Source of the DNA: Acridotheres tristis
Taxonomy: Eukaryota; Chordata; Aves; Passeriformes; Sturnidae
Direction of reading: 5' to 3'
Length of the DNA stretch: 64,000 nt
NCBI GenBank assembly: GCA_037013685.1
Contig: CM072885.1
Span: 25,420,620-25,484,619 of the forward strand
In this document: positions 51,084-63,500 of the stretch, piece by piece
How positions within the stretch are numbered: the first letter of the stretch is position 1
How the letters are laid out: the number at the start of each line of letters is the position of its first letter
The notes under the pieces: model-generated
Database searches by the model: none
The model's input: the letters and a program-made list of their open reading frames with translations, nothing else
Told to the model about the DNA's origin: nothing
Translations under genes and position numbers: made by a program

Positions 51084-51109
51084 CAGTGCTATAGCACTGC
51101 AGTGCTATA
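51084..51109. repeat. 16-bp perfect palindrome plus third half-site
   Basis: CAGTGCTATAGCACTG is a perfect palindrome at 51084-51099, directly followed by another CAGTGCTATA at 51100-51109. May be a protein-binding site or chance. Confidence 0.7.
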
Positions 51110-54100
51110 CAAGTCACTGTTTGTAATACTGTACTGTAATTTGTAATACTAACGAGTTATTTCTGATTATGATTTGAGTGATGTCAGTAGCTCAGCTTCA
51201 TCTGCTCTGACTTAACTTTCAAAGGAGCTATAATCTTGTCTCTTTTTACTTTTCATGGTGCACAGATTTACCCACTTGTCAAGAAAATAAAGATTTGTTG
51301 AAAGGTTAGAGTTATATTTGCAAAACTGGCAAAACCAAAATTAATTTTATATTTAATGCAGTAATTCTAGTGGAGGGTATCTGTGAGGGCATAAATAAAA
51401 TAAATTTTAACATTAAAATCTTTAGAAATAAAACTTTATTCAGTTTGATTTAATTGCTGTCAAATTAACTGCTTCCTCACTTTGATTGTGTGTGCAAATC
51501 TTGGACAAAGTGTAGGGTGGATTTAATTTTTTTTTTTCCTAGTTGATGTGATCTCAGTCTGTTCAAACTGCAGTATAAATGGATGGGATTCCTTTTGAGC
51601 CATCCCCTGGCCAGAAAATCAGTGAGCATGACTCAAAGCTGCCAGGAGAAAGGAGGAGAAGGTGCTAACTCATCCAGGGTTTAAACGGGTCTTTTCCTGG
51701 CACAAAATAGTCTGGCTATTGGACATCAGCCACTCAGCAGAGAAGAATAGGACAATGTCATTGTCCATTACAAGTGGTATCAATGCAATTTCAAATTTAA
51801 ATGTGCCAGCAAAATAAGAGTAAAGACAGGCACCTTTCATTTACTTGCTGCACCTGTCTCTGTATCTATGAAGTTTGGACTATACTGATTTTGTTTCTTC
51901 AAATACAGTGCAGCAATTTTCCATACCATTCTTCCTGACCCTAGGGAAATCACACATGTGAACTGGTTAGAGAAAATAGCATTGCCTTGGTGCATTTTTC
52001 TGTAGCAGTAGGTAATGAGTAGTCTATTATAGTTAATAATACCTGGCCAGCCGAGATTTTGTCGTACACAGCCACTCAGGCTGCCTGCCTGTTTTGCCAG
52101 TACTTGTTCTGCAAATTTATTATTGTTTATTTTGGTTTTTGGTTTTGTTTTTTTTTTAATCCACTGCTCTCATCAGAAAATGGAAATCACAACATTTTCT
52201 GATCTGATTTCTTATTCAGTGCCATTACCTCAGCCTGCCAGTATGGCATTACACGTTATTAGTAAAAGAAGAATTAAAAAATGAGGAGCAGAATGACATG
52301 AAAGACTGGAAGGAGAACTGCTATTGAAGTCACTTCTGGACTGACTGTGGTCAGCCAGCGTGAGTAGGATGTTCATCTCCCCTTTTTCTCCTCAAGCAGG
52401 GGGCCACAGGCTTAGCCTTTTGGAGTCAACATGTTCTTTCTCTTTGCTGAGATTCAAATAAGCAGAAATTACGAATCTTCCTTCATAAAGCTGCAGCCCC
52501 CTGAGCCCCAAATTTTACCAACCTTACTCAGAGCTTGTACATCTCCATCAGCTTTCAGAGATCATGCTTCAGTTTTGTATTCTAAAATACAAGTTTGAAG
52601 GAAGCCACTATTGTCCACTAGAAATCTAGACAGCATCAAAAAGCTAAGGCAGTTTCTCATATTTTATCTGTTGTCCCTTATTCATTGTTTCTTGTATTTC
52701 TATTCATATATTCCTGTTTCTAAAATCTTTCTCATTCCTGTTGCTATGGTAAAAGCCTGCCTAAAAAAGAAGAATTATAGCAGCAAGATACACTGACCTA
52801 CAAAATAATCCGAACATAGTTGCTCCATACAAAATGCTGCTTTCAAAGTAACTGCTAGAAAATCTTGAGTGGGAAAGGGAGATAGCCAAAGTATAGGGAC
52901 CACGTACATGCATCTGGATTTAGTGAAAACTCCAGCTTATGGATAAAATTGCTGCTTCTGACCAGTGAATCTGTACAACTGCTTTTCCACATACAGGATT
53001 TTTCCATGACTGCAATATTAACAGCAGTAGACACCCAAAAAAGTGGTCTTGAGTGTCTGTTTCTGTTGTTAACCTTCTGGCTCCAATGTGATTTTCTCCT
53101 CTGTGTACATGAATGTCATTGATACAGTGTTGTATTACAGTGGCTCATCCTTGCTGGAGGCACAGTTTCTTTCAAACTGATTTGAAATGAAGTGAAAACC
53201 AAACCATGAATTTTTTGGTTCACCTCCCAGACTATAAAAATGGATGGTTTCATTAATGATTAATGCAGCAGCTGGTAGCTCACAGGAGATCTGGAAGGAA
53301 ATACTGCAATGTCTCTCTCCTCCAGCAAATTTAACAGTTTTCTGTGCATGTAGTACCTTATTTCAGTATACACATTTGAGTCCCAGCAGAGTGGATCTCT
53401 GCCTTCATACCTGATCTAAGATCAGAAAGGATGCATTATATCCTAGTTGCATTAGCTGATTTTTTGCGATGTTATTACTACTTAGTGATTTACAGTTCCA
53501 TGTGATGTTAGCATGACTTTTAGAATGCTCTTCTATTTCAAACTATGCTGTGGGCTTTGAAGATTTCCAGGATCTTTTTGCCCACAGCATGGTTATGTCA
53601 TGAAGAATCAAGTAAACTTTCACAACAATCTTGCATGTACATGGACATAATTTCTGGGTGTTTTGCTATTGATAAATCCTTGTTACTGCATTAAATTGTG
53701 TAAAAAATATACACATATATTATTGTCAGAAAGTTTACTCCTCATTTTGCTCCACAGTATTAGAGTACACTGTGCCTGGGCAGGTGACAAAAGTGTAATG
53801 AAGTCTAAAGAACTGGAGATATCTTTTTAGGCTGAGTGTTCTTAGAATGTGTTTAACTGGTTAGCACTCAGGAAATAAAAGTGCTAAAAAATTACCAACC
53901 AAAATAAAAAAAAAAAAAATCAAAACTTCAGAAATCTCTAAAATAAAAACCCTATTACATAATATTTTTTTTTAATGTCAAAAAGTAGTAGGAAATCTGG
54001 AGGCTTTTCCCTGTTGCACTAGAAGAGAACTGTGAGCATATATTCTCTTCTAAACTGGGATTCTTTTAAACTGATTTTTTTCAATACTGAAAAATAGAGT

Positions 54101-54733
54101 ATAGTCTCTTGAACCTTGTGCAAATTTTCAAATAGTTGTCTCTAAATACAGATACATGTTTTCAACATTGTTGAATGCATGTATAGTACACCGGTTCCCT
54201 CCCTGTCAGAGATAGGGCAGATATGGAAGCTCACCTGCACAGTTACAATGGATAATGCCTCCAGGGTTTATCACAAGGTTGTTTCCTTGGTGTACATGTT
54301 GATAGAACACCTGACAGCAGGCTGATCCTAGCCCAAAGAGTGCTTGTTTATCCAGACATTCTTCAGGGCAGCACCACCTTCTGCAAGGAGATCACTCCAA
54401 GCTGAATGTTGTGCTAGTGCCAGAGACCAGGAAGAGCATGGGAGAGGAAGATGGAAACTCACCTGAGCCCAGCAGAGTCCTGAGCCCCTGCCACAGTTGT
54501 TCATGAGACAGACAGCAGGTGGCAGGATGCTTGGCATTAAATGTGTGGTGGCAGAAGTGAGAGCTGCCACTGCTGTGTCCTACTACAGGGGACAGGGGCC
54601 ACGGGGCCTGAAATCCAGCCCCAGCTGGTGTAGCTGTGAGGCTGAGGTACACTGGAGTATTTGTAATTTTTGTTGGTAACACTCAGTTAATTTGCTTTCA
54701 CTGACCTGGGTGGATATGCTTTTCTCTCATTAG

Positions 54734-54929
54734 AGATCCGAGCTCAACTCATTGAGCAACAAAAATGCCTGGAGCAGCAGACTGAAATGAGAGTGCAGCT
54801 TCTTCAGGATCTGCAGGACTTCTTCCGCAAGAAATCGGAGATAGAGATGGAGTATTCCCGAAACCTGGAAAAGCTGGCAGAGAGGTTCATGGCAAAAACA
54901 AGAAGTACAAAGGATCATCAGCAGTACAA
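54734..54929 (+). CDS. SRGAP1: SRGAP1 coding exon 2 (F-BAR domain start)
   Basis: This internal exon encodes part of SLIT-ROBO Rho GTPase-activating protein 1, a cytoplasmic adaptor. Its F-BAR domain bends membranes, its RhoGAP domain inactivates Rho-family GTPases, and its SH3 domain binds ROBO receptors. Seen: a pyrimidine tract and AG at 54732-54733, then AG completing a split Glu codon, then 64 codons, then AA before the donor GTAAGA at 54930. The frame starts IRAQLIEQQKCLEQQ and ends RSTKDHQQY, and is rich in charged heptad-like helix as expected for F-BAR helix 1. The HQQY ending separates SRGAP1 from SRGAP2 and SRGAP3, where I recall a Phe at the Tyr position. If exon 1 encodes 22 residues as in mammals, this exon covers about residues 24-87. 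The upstream intron is phase 1 and the downstream intron phase 2. The family call is very secure and the paralogue call strong. Confidence 0.95.
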
Positions 54930-57363
54930 GTAAGAGAAACCTGCTTGCCCATCACCGCCATGTTGTACCTGTTGCTGGTTCAAAGGTCTATTTAAAATTT
55001 CCGCCCCTGCTTAGCAGTGTAGCAGCTCTCATTGCAGTTGAAGGTAGATAAGTGCCTAAATACTAGTGTTGATGTTGCTCTACTGATGTGGCAGTTACTC
55101 ATGTCAGCTTCTGACAAGTCATTTCAGTTTCTTGAAAAGGTAAGTTGCACAAATGTTATCCCTAATCTACCATATGCATTTTAAACCATCCAAAATGAAG
55201 CCAGTATCTAGAAGAGATGCAGAGCCCCAAAGCTTGAAAATCTGTGTGCTTATTTCTAGTGGAGTTGATAGGATTTTGAAGTATTTGCATGAAGGTCAGT
55301 CAATATTACAACAACAACAAAAAAGAAAATTTTGGCCAAAAAAGACATTAAGAAATAAAACCACTTTGATTTGTTGTTGCATGTGAACTTTGCTGTGTCT
55401 TCACCTCTCTGATTCGTGGGAATAAAGATGATGTGAACGTTATGCCTTGTTTACAATTTAATGGCATGGTATCTTTTGTGCAAAACAAGTGGTCAGGTAG
55501 TATCTGGCATAACATTGTTTTCTGAAATGCTTCATGTGCATCTCTAGATGACATAGTCTCATACAGTTATTTTCCTGACTTGAGCTGATTAATGAATGCA
55601 TGTGTCTGGCCCTGTTATGCTTAGGGATTTAGAACAGTATTTTGTGTTTGTAAAGCTAAAAAATAATTCTCCCACTCAATGCTGTGCTAGAGTTACACAG
55701 ATAGAACTGTTGTTTCAGGACAAAAGTCTTTTCCAAATATATCTGGCAAAGGAAAGCTTAATCAAATACAGCTTGCACAGTTCAAAGAGCATGAATGTTT
55801 ATTTCTTAAAATTTGTTTTAGTGACTCAGTGATTTTCTGAAATAACCGACTTGTGCATATGTCATTACCTCAGAGAGAGCCCTGGCTTATGTTCTGCTTG
55901 TGGCAAAATCTTTTTTCCTGTGTGTACAAACATCTTTCCTTGTTCTTAAACATGTTAAATCCAGACTGGCAGCTGTGCATGGGGGTTACAACTTGAGTTC
56001 TGCCTTTGGCTTTGTTCTTGCAGTTCTCTGCTTTGAGAAGAGGTTACAGCAAAAGTGGCTTTAGTTGTTGGTCCCCTGAGCTGTTCCCACCATTGCTCCC
56101 AGAACAATCAGGAAGGTCTGTGGAATTGGCTTTGGGACAGGCAGAAACAGTGAGGACCAAGTAGTATCAGCATGGCCCTTCAGGAGTGCTCATGCTGTCT
56201 GAACTGGCTGATAAAACCCCTTGCTTCAAAGTAACATCATCAAGATGTCTCTCTGAAACAAATGAAGGAAGTTTTCTTAACTGCTGATTCATAGCAAAGC
56301 AAAGCACTGATGATTAAGAAAATACTTTTGTCTGTTAATCATTCCTTGTTGCTTTGATTCTGAGAGTGAGAGCTAAAAGTAGACAATTAGATGGGAATTA
56401 AAGGCCATATTTCTAACAATGAGAATAGCTAATGATTAGAAAAGTTTGCCAAGAGTTGGAGGAGTTTCTCCCTCAATTCATCACCACTTCTGCTTGTTTT
56501 ATCCTCATGTGCTTTATCCTTTTAACTAAAGGAGAATCCCTGTAAAAGAGGGGAAAAAAAGAGCAGCAAGTTTCGAGAGTTGAAAGGCAAACTTTATACA
56601 AAAATGTCAATAAAATCATAAGACAAATTTTATAAATAAGTTTTTGTTGTCTCTGAAATAGTTGTTGAACTACATATATTTTTATTTTGCAGTATGTAAA
56701 AGAAATGAGAAGTCATCTTTGATTTGACTTTTTGCTACATTAAAGCTGGGAGTGGACCTACATTGCAAAAATGACATTCTGTCATGGAAATTCAGAATTG
56801 GATCACTGGAAAAAGTCCAGTCCTGCTCTTTGTCTTGTATTTGATGCATCTAGGACTAGCAGTAGCAGTGAATTTATGAATGCTATGAATTTATGAGCGA
56901 TGCTCACATAATATGGATGCTTGGGACATTTTCTTCTACTTCATCAGTTGTACAAATCCAATGCAGTGAAACAGCTACAACGGCAGTTTTGCTCATGAAG
57001 GATTTGGGTTGTGCTTTCAGTACTTGTTTATTCCTAATGTCAAAAATTAATCACTGTTACTCTTCCAGGAGTGACCTTTATTGATTTTGAACATTTACAT
57101 GTACTCCATCTCTAAGCTTTGTGGCAAGATATTTTTGTACTTTCAGGTGGTTTGCAGAGTACCCATGCCTCACGAAACTTGAATGTGTCTTAAAAGTCAT
57201 CTGAGGTTTGCCTAACCTGAGTTATTCCAAGAATGGATAGACTGTTCAGAAGCAGCTATTTTTATGTAACAAGTTATGACTGTAAATGTCAGTGAAATGT
57301 TTCAGTTAATAACATAACCTTTTCATTTCTATACATTATACATGTGTGTTTCTCTTTCCTCAG
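54930..57363 (+). other. SRGAP1: SRGAP1 intron 2
   Basis: A GT-AG intron of 2434 bases separates the two SRGAP1 exons. The donor reads AA|GTAAGAG and the acceptor TTTCCTCAG|G. It splits a Lys codon (phase 2). I see no further exon, RNA gene or recognisable transposon in it. A short A-rich stretch with CAA repeats sits near 55309-55325. Confidence 0.93.
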
Positions 57364-57526
57364 GAAAGACCAGAACCTCTTGTCACCAGTGAATTGCTGG
57401 TACTTACTCTTGAACCAAGTGAGAAGAGAAAGCAAAGACCATGCAACATTGAGTGAGATCTACCTGAACAATGTGATCATGCGATTCATGCAGATAAGTG
57501 AAGACTCCACCAGAATGTTCAAGAAG
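57364..57526 (+). CDS. SRGAP1: SRGAP1 coding exon 3 (F-BAR domain, continued)
   Basis: This exon continues the SRGAP1 F-BAR domain directly. Seen: a long pyrimidine-rich acceptor ending TTTCCTCAG at 57363, then G, which completes the Lys codon begun as AA at the end of the previous exon, then 54 codons, then donor GTAATG at 57527. The protein begins KDQNLLSPVNCWYLLLNQV and ends STRMFKK. The SPVNCW segment is a hallmark of the srGAP family, and the run from RRESKDHATLS to the end matches SRGAP1 better than SRGAP2 or SRGAP3 as I remember them. The exon ends in phase 0. By mammalian numbering it covers about residues 89-142, in the long helices that form the F-BAR dimer. No stop or frameshift is present, so the gene appears intact here. 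An open frame runs past the donor into the intron to a stop at about 57605, but it has no family resemblance there and is not part of the exon. Confidence 0.95.
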
Positions 57527-60500
57527 GTAATGACTCTCCTGCAATCCTCCATCTGGGCTTATAAGATGCATGAGGGAGGCAAAAGTGTCCTAATAGATAG
57601 TATGTGAGGAGAAGATTCAGCACACACAGCATAAAATCTGTTTTAGCATATATATAAATTCTTCATAACTGTTCCCTTGAAGCAAATACTTAGTGCTGAA
57701 ATGCCAGGGATCTTGCTGTATATGCTGGTGACCTTAACAGCTGAATCACAAATATCCAAAAAGCAGGGGAAAAAGCCTGTCCTTCTCTAAAAAGCACACT
57801 TGTCTATCCATGCAGAAAGGAAACAGTTTTCTCTTAGGACTCCCAAATAGTAGTGCTGTATTAATGAATTATTTGTGAAAAAGAATTTCATTGTGAATGA
57901 AACAGATTGAAGACAAAGCAAAAGTTTGCTTTGTAGTCCCTTGACATAAAGTTGGTAGCATATGCTGCAGTTCTCCTAAAAGTGTTCCTTTTCTTCCTAA
58001 TATTAAATATGAACACGTCCTTCTGATAACAGAAGTATTTCTATTAGATCCTTTAAGTGTTGTCTCTGTACATGTTTGTCCTTGTCCATGACTGTTATGT
58101 ATTTTCATAACACATGGAATGTGTAAATCCCTCATGTATTAAGCAAGCACTCTAGGCAACCTTAGCTCAAGATCTACATAATGTGTTTGCAGTCATTGTT
58201 GTTAAAATGTTCCAAAAGAAAAATAGATTATAAATGCATATTTGTTAGTCACAGTGAGATGCAGGTAGACAATCAACATACAGAAAGAGTTCAAGAAGAG
58301 TAAAGGTTAAAAGATATAAATTGTGTGATGAAATGATAGCAACAGTACCCAAGTTAATGTTTTCAAAACAGGAAACTAGTTTCACATATACCCGACCATA
58401 ATTCTAGATAGCACTGGGGTGGGAAGAATAATCATTTAGAGAGCACATAGGTTGTACTTGGAGGAAATAAAAGTAAAAGCTTAAATCAAACTTCCTGGTA
58501 TGTATTAAAACCTGTAACAGGAACAGAGTTGAAGTTTATAGTTTCTCTATCAGTCATGGGTTGTTCATATAATATGTCTGATATGTAAAACTGTAATTAA
58601 CTAACCACTCAATTTTGTAATATGGAAGATAGTTATAGAAATTGATCCAATAAAGTGATTTGAACAGGCTGTAGTATTGTCTATGTGTGGATATGTCAGA
58701 GTTGCAAACCAGTAGAAATTTTTTTTATTGAATCTGGAATAGTTTTCCAGTTGTTTGTGTCTTTATCTCAGAAATATCGTGCATTAATACACGTGCATTA
58801 TTAGACAAGCCTGTTTGCTTTCAGCATAGTTCAGTTCTTTGGCACTAGAAATTTTATTTTTCCTTCCCTTCTGTCCAGGTGGACAGATTGTTGAAGTTTT
58901 CATGGAGATGTGTGTGTCCTTTTATATTCACTCATAATTTATTAATGGAGATTGCTGCAGCTTCTCTCTCAAACGGAAGAAAAAATGTGGATATTTTCAG
59001 TATGTTAACAGGAGGTATATTGTCACATCTCCCTGATAACCTTGTTTCTGTCCTCCATATTGTACCCTGCAGGTGCAACATTTCAAGTTTTCTGTTTCTA
59101 GCACTGTTTCTTGAAGAAGAGCAAGCAGTTGCTCTTGCTTTTTATTCCTGACTTGGATTTTCTAAAGGGGAAAGAAGAGCAGGGAAATTGAGATGGTCTT
59201 GCCATGCATCACCGAAAGCTCACATTAGTAGAGTCCAGATCCTCAGCAGCCCTTTCCTACCTTTCATCAGGGTTTGCCAACTGACACTCAGAGTGAGGGT
59301 GTCATGTCAAACAGCTGTTAGCTGAAGTGGAACATGGGCAGAGTGAGGTAAGCAAAGGCTGTGTACAGGAATCTGAGCCAGTCCCATAATACCAGGGAAA
59401 GGGTGTCAGGAAAACATGCAACACCTCAGCATGGCGTAAGAGAGCTTCATGGGCACGTGGACTGAATGTAGCAGTGCTTGTTCACCAGTATCAATTCTGA
59501 GCACACATTTTTAAGACATTCTGTCAGGCTCAGTACTTGTTGCAGAAGGTTGGTCTTTCCACTGAGCCCCAGTGTGCACAGTTCTTGCCGTGGTGCTTGC
59601 TGAAAAGTACTGGTGATTTATTTGCTGTTAGTTCCTAGGTGCAGAACTGATGATGAAGCTCTTCCCGCCCAAACCCTTCCATGATCCTGTGATAGTTTGT
59701 GTCAGATGTGAATGAGCAGTCTAACTTAAGGTACTTACAGAAGTGCATAATGGACATTTACCGGGCAACAAAAAGATCAGATGAAAAACACATGTCCTGT
59801 GCTACAGTCCTCTTTGAAGGAAAGAGGTCATGGGGGCAAAGAGAAAGTGCATTTACAGTGAGAAAGGTGACAGCCAACAGTGTCTTCCATCAAAATTGTA
59901 TTCTCCCTGAAGAAAATGTCATTGATTTTGTTGGAGATTTTTAAACATCAAATAGCATATTTAATTTTTGTGATTCTGCAGATTACTTTTGAAAAATATG
60001 TATTTAGAATAAAATAGTGTCAGAGAAAAGTATAATCAGTCTCAATAGGGGTCATATCCCTGTGAAAGCATATGGAATTTGTTCACTGTTCACAGATTTT
60101 GGATTAGAGACAAACCATTTCCTACAGATACTTCTACTCTGGAATCTGATCATACTGTTCTGTGAAATATGTACTGTCTCTCTAGGTAATACATATAAAT
60201 AACAAGAAAAGCAGCAATATGAAGATTTTAAAAATAGACTAACAGGTGCTTGCTTAGTGTCTTACTATAGTCCACAGTCAAGAGCAGGAAATATCTGTAC
60301 TCTGTTGACTGTTGCAGTAAGAGCATGTAATGTCTACAATTCTATGATTCTATAATTTGCAAATACCAGTTAGTCAAGTTTCTCTGTATTCAATGATTAG
60401 ATCTTTCAGTTATATATCTTACAGGTTATTCATCTAGTGGTGTTACACATCACTACTTTTATCTTGTTTTAATCTCCACCAGTCTTGCAGCAGCAAGGTG

Positions 60501-63500
60501 CTTTACTCCATTTCCAAGACTAGAGAGTAAGTACATACACCAAGTCCGTGACCAGAACAAATCTTCATTGTGCTGCTCTGAAGCCCCAGTCTTCCTGCTG
60601 CAGAAAAGTGTGTCAGAATGGTTTTCCCCATTGCCCACAAGCAAGATAAGGGGAGAAAACAGCAAAGTCATAATCACTCAGAACTTCTTGACTCTTTCTA
60701 CTCCCTTTTTTTCTCCCCCTTTCTCTTCTCAAGAGGGTGGGACTTCCCATTCTGCTTCTCAATGGTAGATGTTACTGACCTTTTCCATCTTGCTGATGTG
60801 CATGTTGGTTCTCAAAACTTCTCCATGAAGTGAGCCCAACATTTTCTAGAGTAGTGTGGCTTGAATTTGTATCTGAAGATTGATTCCCGCTTGAATTGTA
60901 CTAAAGAAAAGATTGAATAATTTCCTCCTTTTCTGGCCATGCTTACCACTGGAGTATTGTTTTGTTACCCCTCCTATGTGTGATATAGCACAAGCCGTAA
61001 GTTTGTAGCAACCCCTTTTTCTACTTGTTCTGTAAAAGGTGTGTGCAATAGCCAATGATGATCTGGTAAAATGTAGTGGTGAAGGTGTTCATGCTCCTTA
61101 GCCTTTGTACCTTGTCCTTGTCTCAGTCTCTGTTCTTCATCATTCTGTTTCTCCTTTTGTGTGCATTTATACATCTGTCTGGATATTTTGACTGTTTTGG
61201 GGAAATGATCCTTGTTGGCTCTACCTTACATGGTCTGATGGGACTGGATGTGTTGTATTCAGGTACCCAATTGTACATAGCTTTGCTGTCTAGTCTGGCC
61301 TCCTTAACATGTCGATATTAATTAATTTTGTTCTCCCAGGAGCTATTTGTCATTCTTTTTTTCCAGCGGTCAGGAACTGGCATCTGTTTAAATGTACTAA
61401 ATGCAGGACAAAGATAGGATCTAGTACAGAGATTTTGTAGCATTTTTTGGAAGACATTATGTCAGGCCACGTATTTTCAGAGAGGCACCTAATCTCTTCT
61501 TTTTAGTTGCTGGCATATAAAAGCAGTAAGATTACTGTTGATGCCTGGCCTTTATGCTGCACATAAAATTACAAAAATCAAGTAATGGAGTTCAAACCTT
61601 GCATGCTTGCACATTTCTTCAGGCAGATGGGGTAGCTGGCCTCATGGGAACAATTAAAGAATAAAGTAATAAGGAGAAATGCCAAGCAGAAGGGAAAAGT
61701 ATTATGCAGAATATTTCATGCAGTGATTCTGGTTACCCCAGCAGTAATAATAAACTGTATAAACACATACCCACAAAATCCTTAAGCAGATCTGTAAATT
61801 TATAATTTATAAACATGTATCTTCCTTGGACAGAAATCTACATAAGCTAAGATGAACGTATCTTCTAGTATTTACAGTAAAAGATGCTGGAGAAACCAAG
61901 CACAATAAATATTTTTTTTCCTTAATCTGGCTATTAAAAAGGAATATGACTACCTGCTGAATCTGATTGGTGTTATAAAGATTGTGGCACATAGATTTTT
62001 TTTGCATCATTTTCTTAAACATTTTAATGTTTAAAAGGATAGCAAAGCTGTTTGTTGGTATAGACAGGCAAATCTGTGAGAAAATTTTGCTGACTTGGCT
62101 ATGTTAGTGTCATGCAGCTCATGAAGGGTTTGCACTTCACTTCCCAGGGCACCAGCAGCAGACTCATTTAAAAGCGATAGGCACGGAATATTTTTCTTAA
62201 ATGATGTAACTGAAGAGCATTGTGTATGCTAAATACAGACACTAAAGAGTTCCAGGAAGAACTGGACTGACCCTTAAATTTCAGTTAAAATAAACAAGAG
62301 TAAAACTGGAGTGCCAAATGATGCTTTAACTGAAATGGATGGGAAAATTTTAGCAGACTTCAATGAAAATATATTAATGTGGAATCAAATTTTAAGTTTC
62401 TCAAACTTTAATCCAGAAATACAGATCTTGATAACATCAGTAGGACCACTGATGTGTTGAAAATTGAGCACATACTGAAAGGCGGATTTAGGTACATTTG
62501 TTTGTCTGTTGCACTTGTATGCTGCTATCAGGTGAAAAAAATATACTGCTATCTCTTAATGTCTTGAACCAGATTAGTAACATATATAATATTTTTAGCA
62601 GGAATTTTCATGTGCTCTAACATTTTTATTATATTCTTCGTTCTTTTGGTTAATAGGTACTGGTGCATTTCTCAGGGACACAATGAATAAATAAGCACTT
62701 TCAGTGATTGTCAGTTTTTAATAGCCTGATTAGAGCTATCAACTCAGCTCCAGGAAAATGTGTACTGCATCTTACATTCTGTTGTTTGGGTACCGTGAGG
62801 AGAGGCTCCTAGAGGAGCACACCATTCACACATGCTGAACCCTACTGCAGGGAGTAGGTAGCATAAACAAGAAATAGGAAAGCAATTAACCACTGAAAAT
62901 AAATTCGCTTCTTAACTGGTGCTCTAGTATGTCATATATTACACACTAAATGCTGTATCACTTGCCGCTCAAGTCAGTATTTCTTGATCTTAAATGGTAA
63001 TGAAAAGTGTGTTGGTTCTTGAAAAATAAATTCCTTTTGTACTGCTAAGTTTAACCAAATTTCTTGATTTTTTTGGACAATTCCTACAAAATCTTTCACC
63101 AGAATTGAAATCAATTAAAATGTTACCAGTCCTCTGAGAGTCGAAGTCCACAGATGAAGTGGTGAAAGGATGACTCCTTTGTGATTGTGTGGCATCGCTT
63201 GGTTGTCACTTCCCAATTTTCACTCTTTTTGCTGATCACCTCCCTCCTCCTCTTTTTGCTTTCCAGTTTAAAGCTTATTGTCCTTTTACAACAGCATCTT
63301 TCTCTATTGCAATCTCTTCCATTCACTTTCAGGTTTACCATTGATGGGCTGGACCGCTTGTATTTCAGTGCTGGAGAGAGCTCAAAAGGAGCAAAGGGAA
63401 GAAATGGGTCCTACTAAATAGTGATCATTCAGTAAATCCTCAGCTCACCTGGTGTTTATTTCCATTAAGGTGGGACTGCATTAAGAGGAGAAAAGAGTGC

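Larger units (their letters stand above)
1..54733 (+). other. SRGAP1: SRGAP1 intron 1 (3' portion)
   Basis: Everything upstream of the second coding exon is read as intron. I looked for the short first coding exon, which should encode a Met-start peptide ending just before Glu-Ile-Arg, and found no candidate with a CpG island and a phase-1 donor, so the gene start lies outside the window. At least 54.7 kb of first intron fits the very large first intron known for srGAP genes. The 3' end carries a possible branch site CTGAC at 54701-54705 and the pyrimidine tract TTTTCTCTCATTAG. Repeats inside it are listed separately. Confidence 0.8.
50517..54733. other. Intronic sequence before SRGAP1 exon 2
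   Basis: No gene or transposon recognised. Contains a G-rich GC-box cluster (51028-51051), a 16-bp palindrome (51084-51099), a 14-base poly(A) at 53906-53919 and the exon 2 splice acceptor. Confidence 0.6.

Noticed and set aside
57364..57607. Reading SRGAP1 exon 3 through to the in-frame stop near 57605 as a terminal exon
   Set aside because: A good GTAATG donor lies at 57527 where srGAP homology ends, and the read-through has no resemblance to the family. A retained-intron isoform remains possible but is unsupported.
60339..60353. ATTCTATGATTCTAT, resembling the CR1 3' terminal repeat
   Set aside because: No CR1 body precedes it. It may be a very short 5'-truncated copy, but 15 bases are not enough to call.
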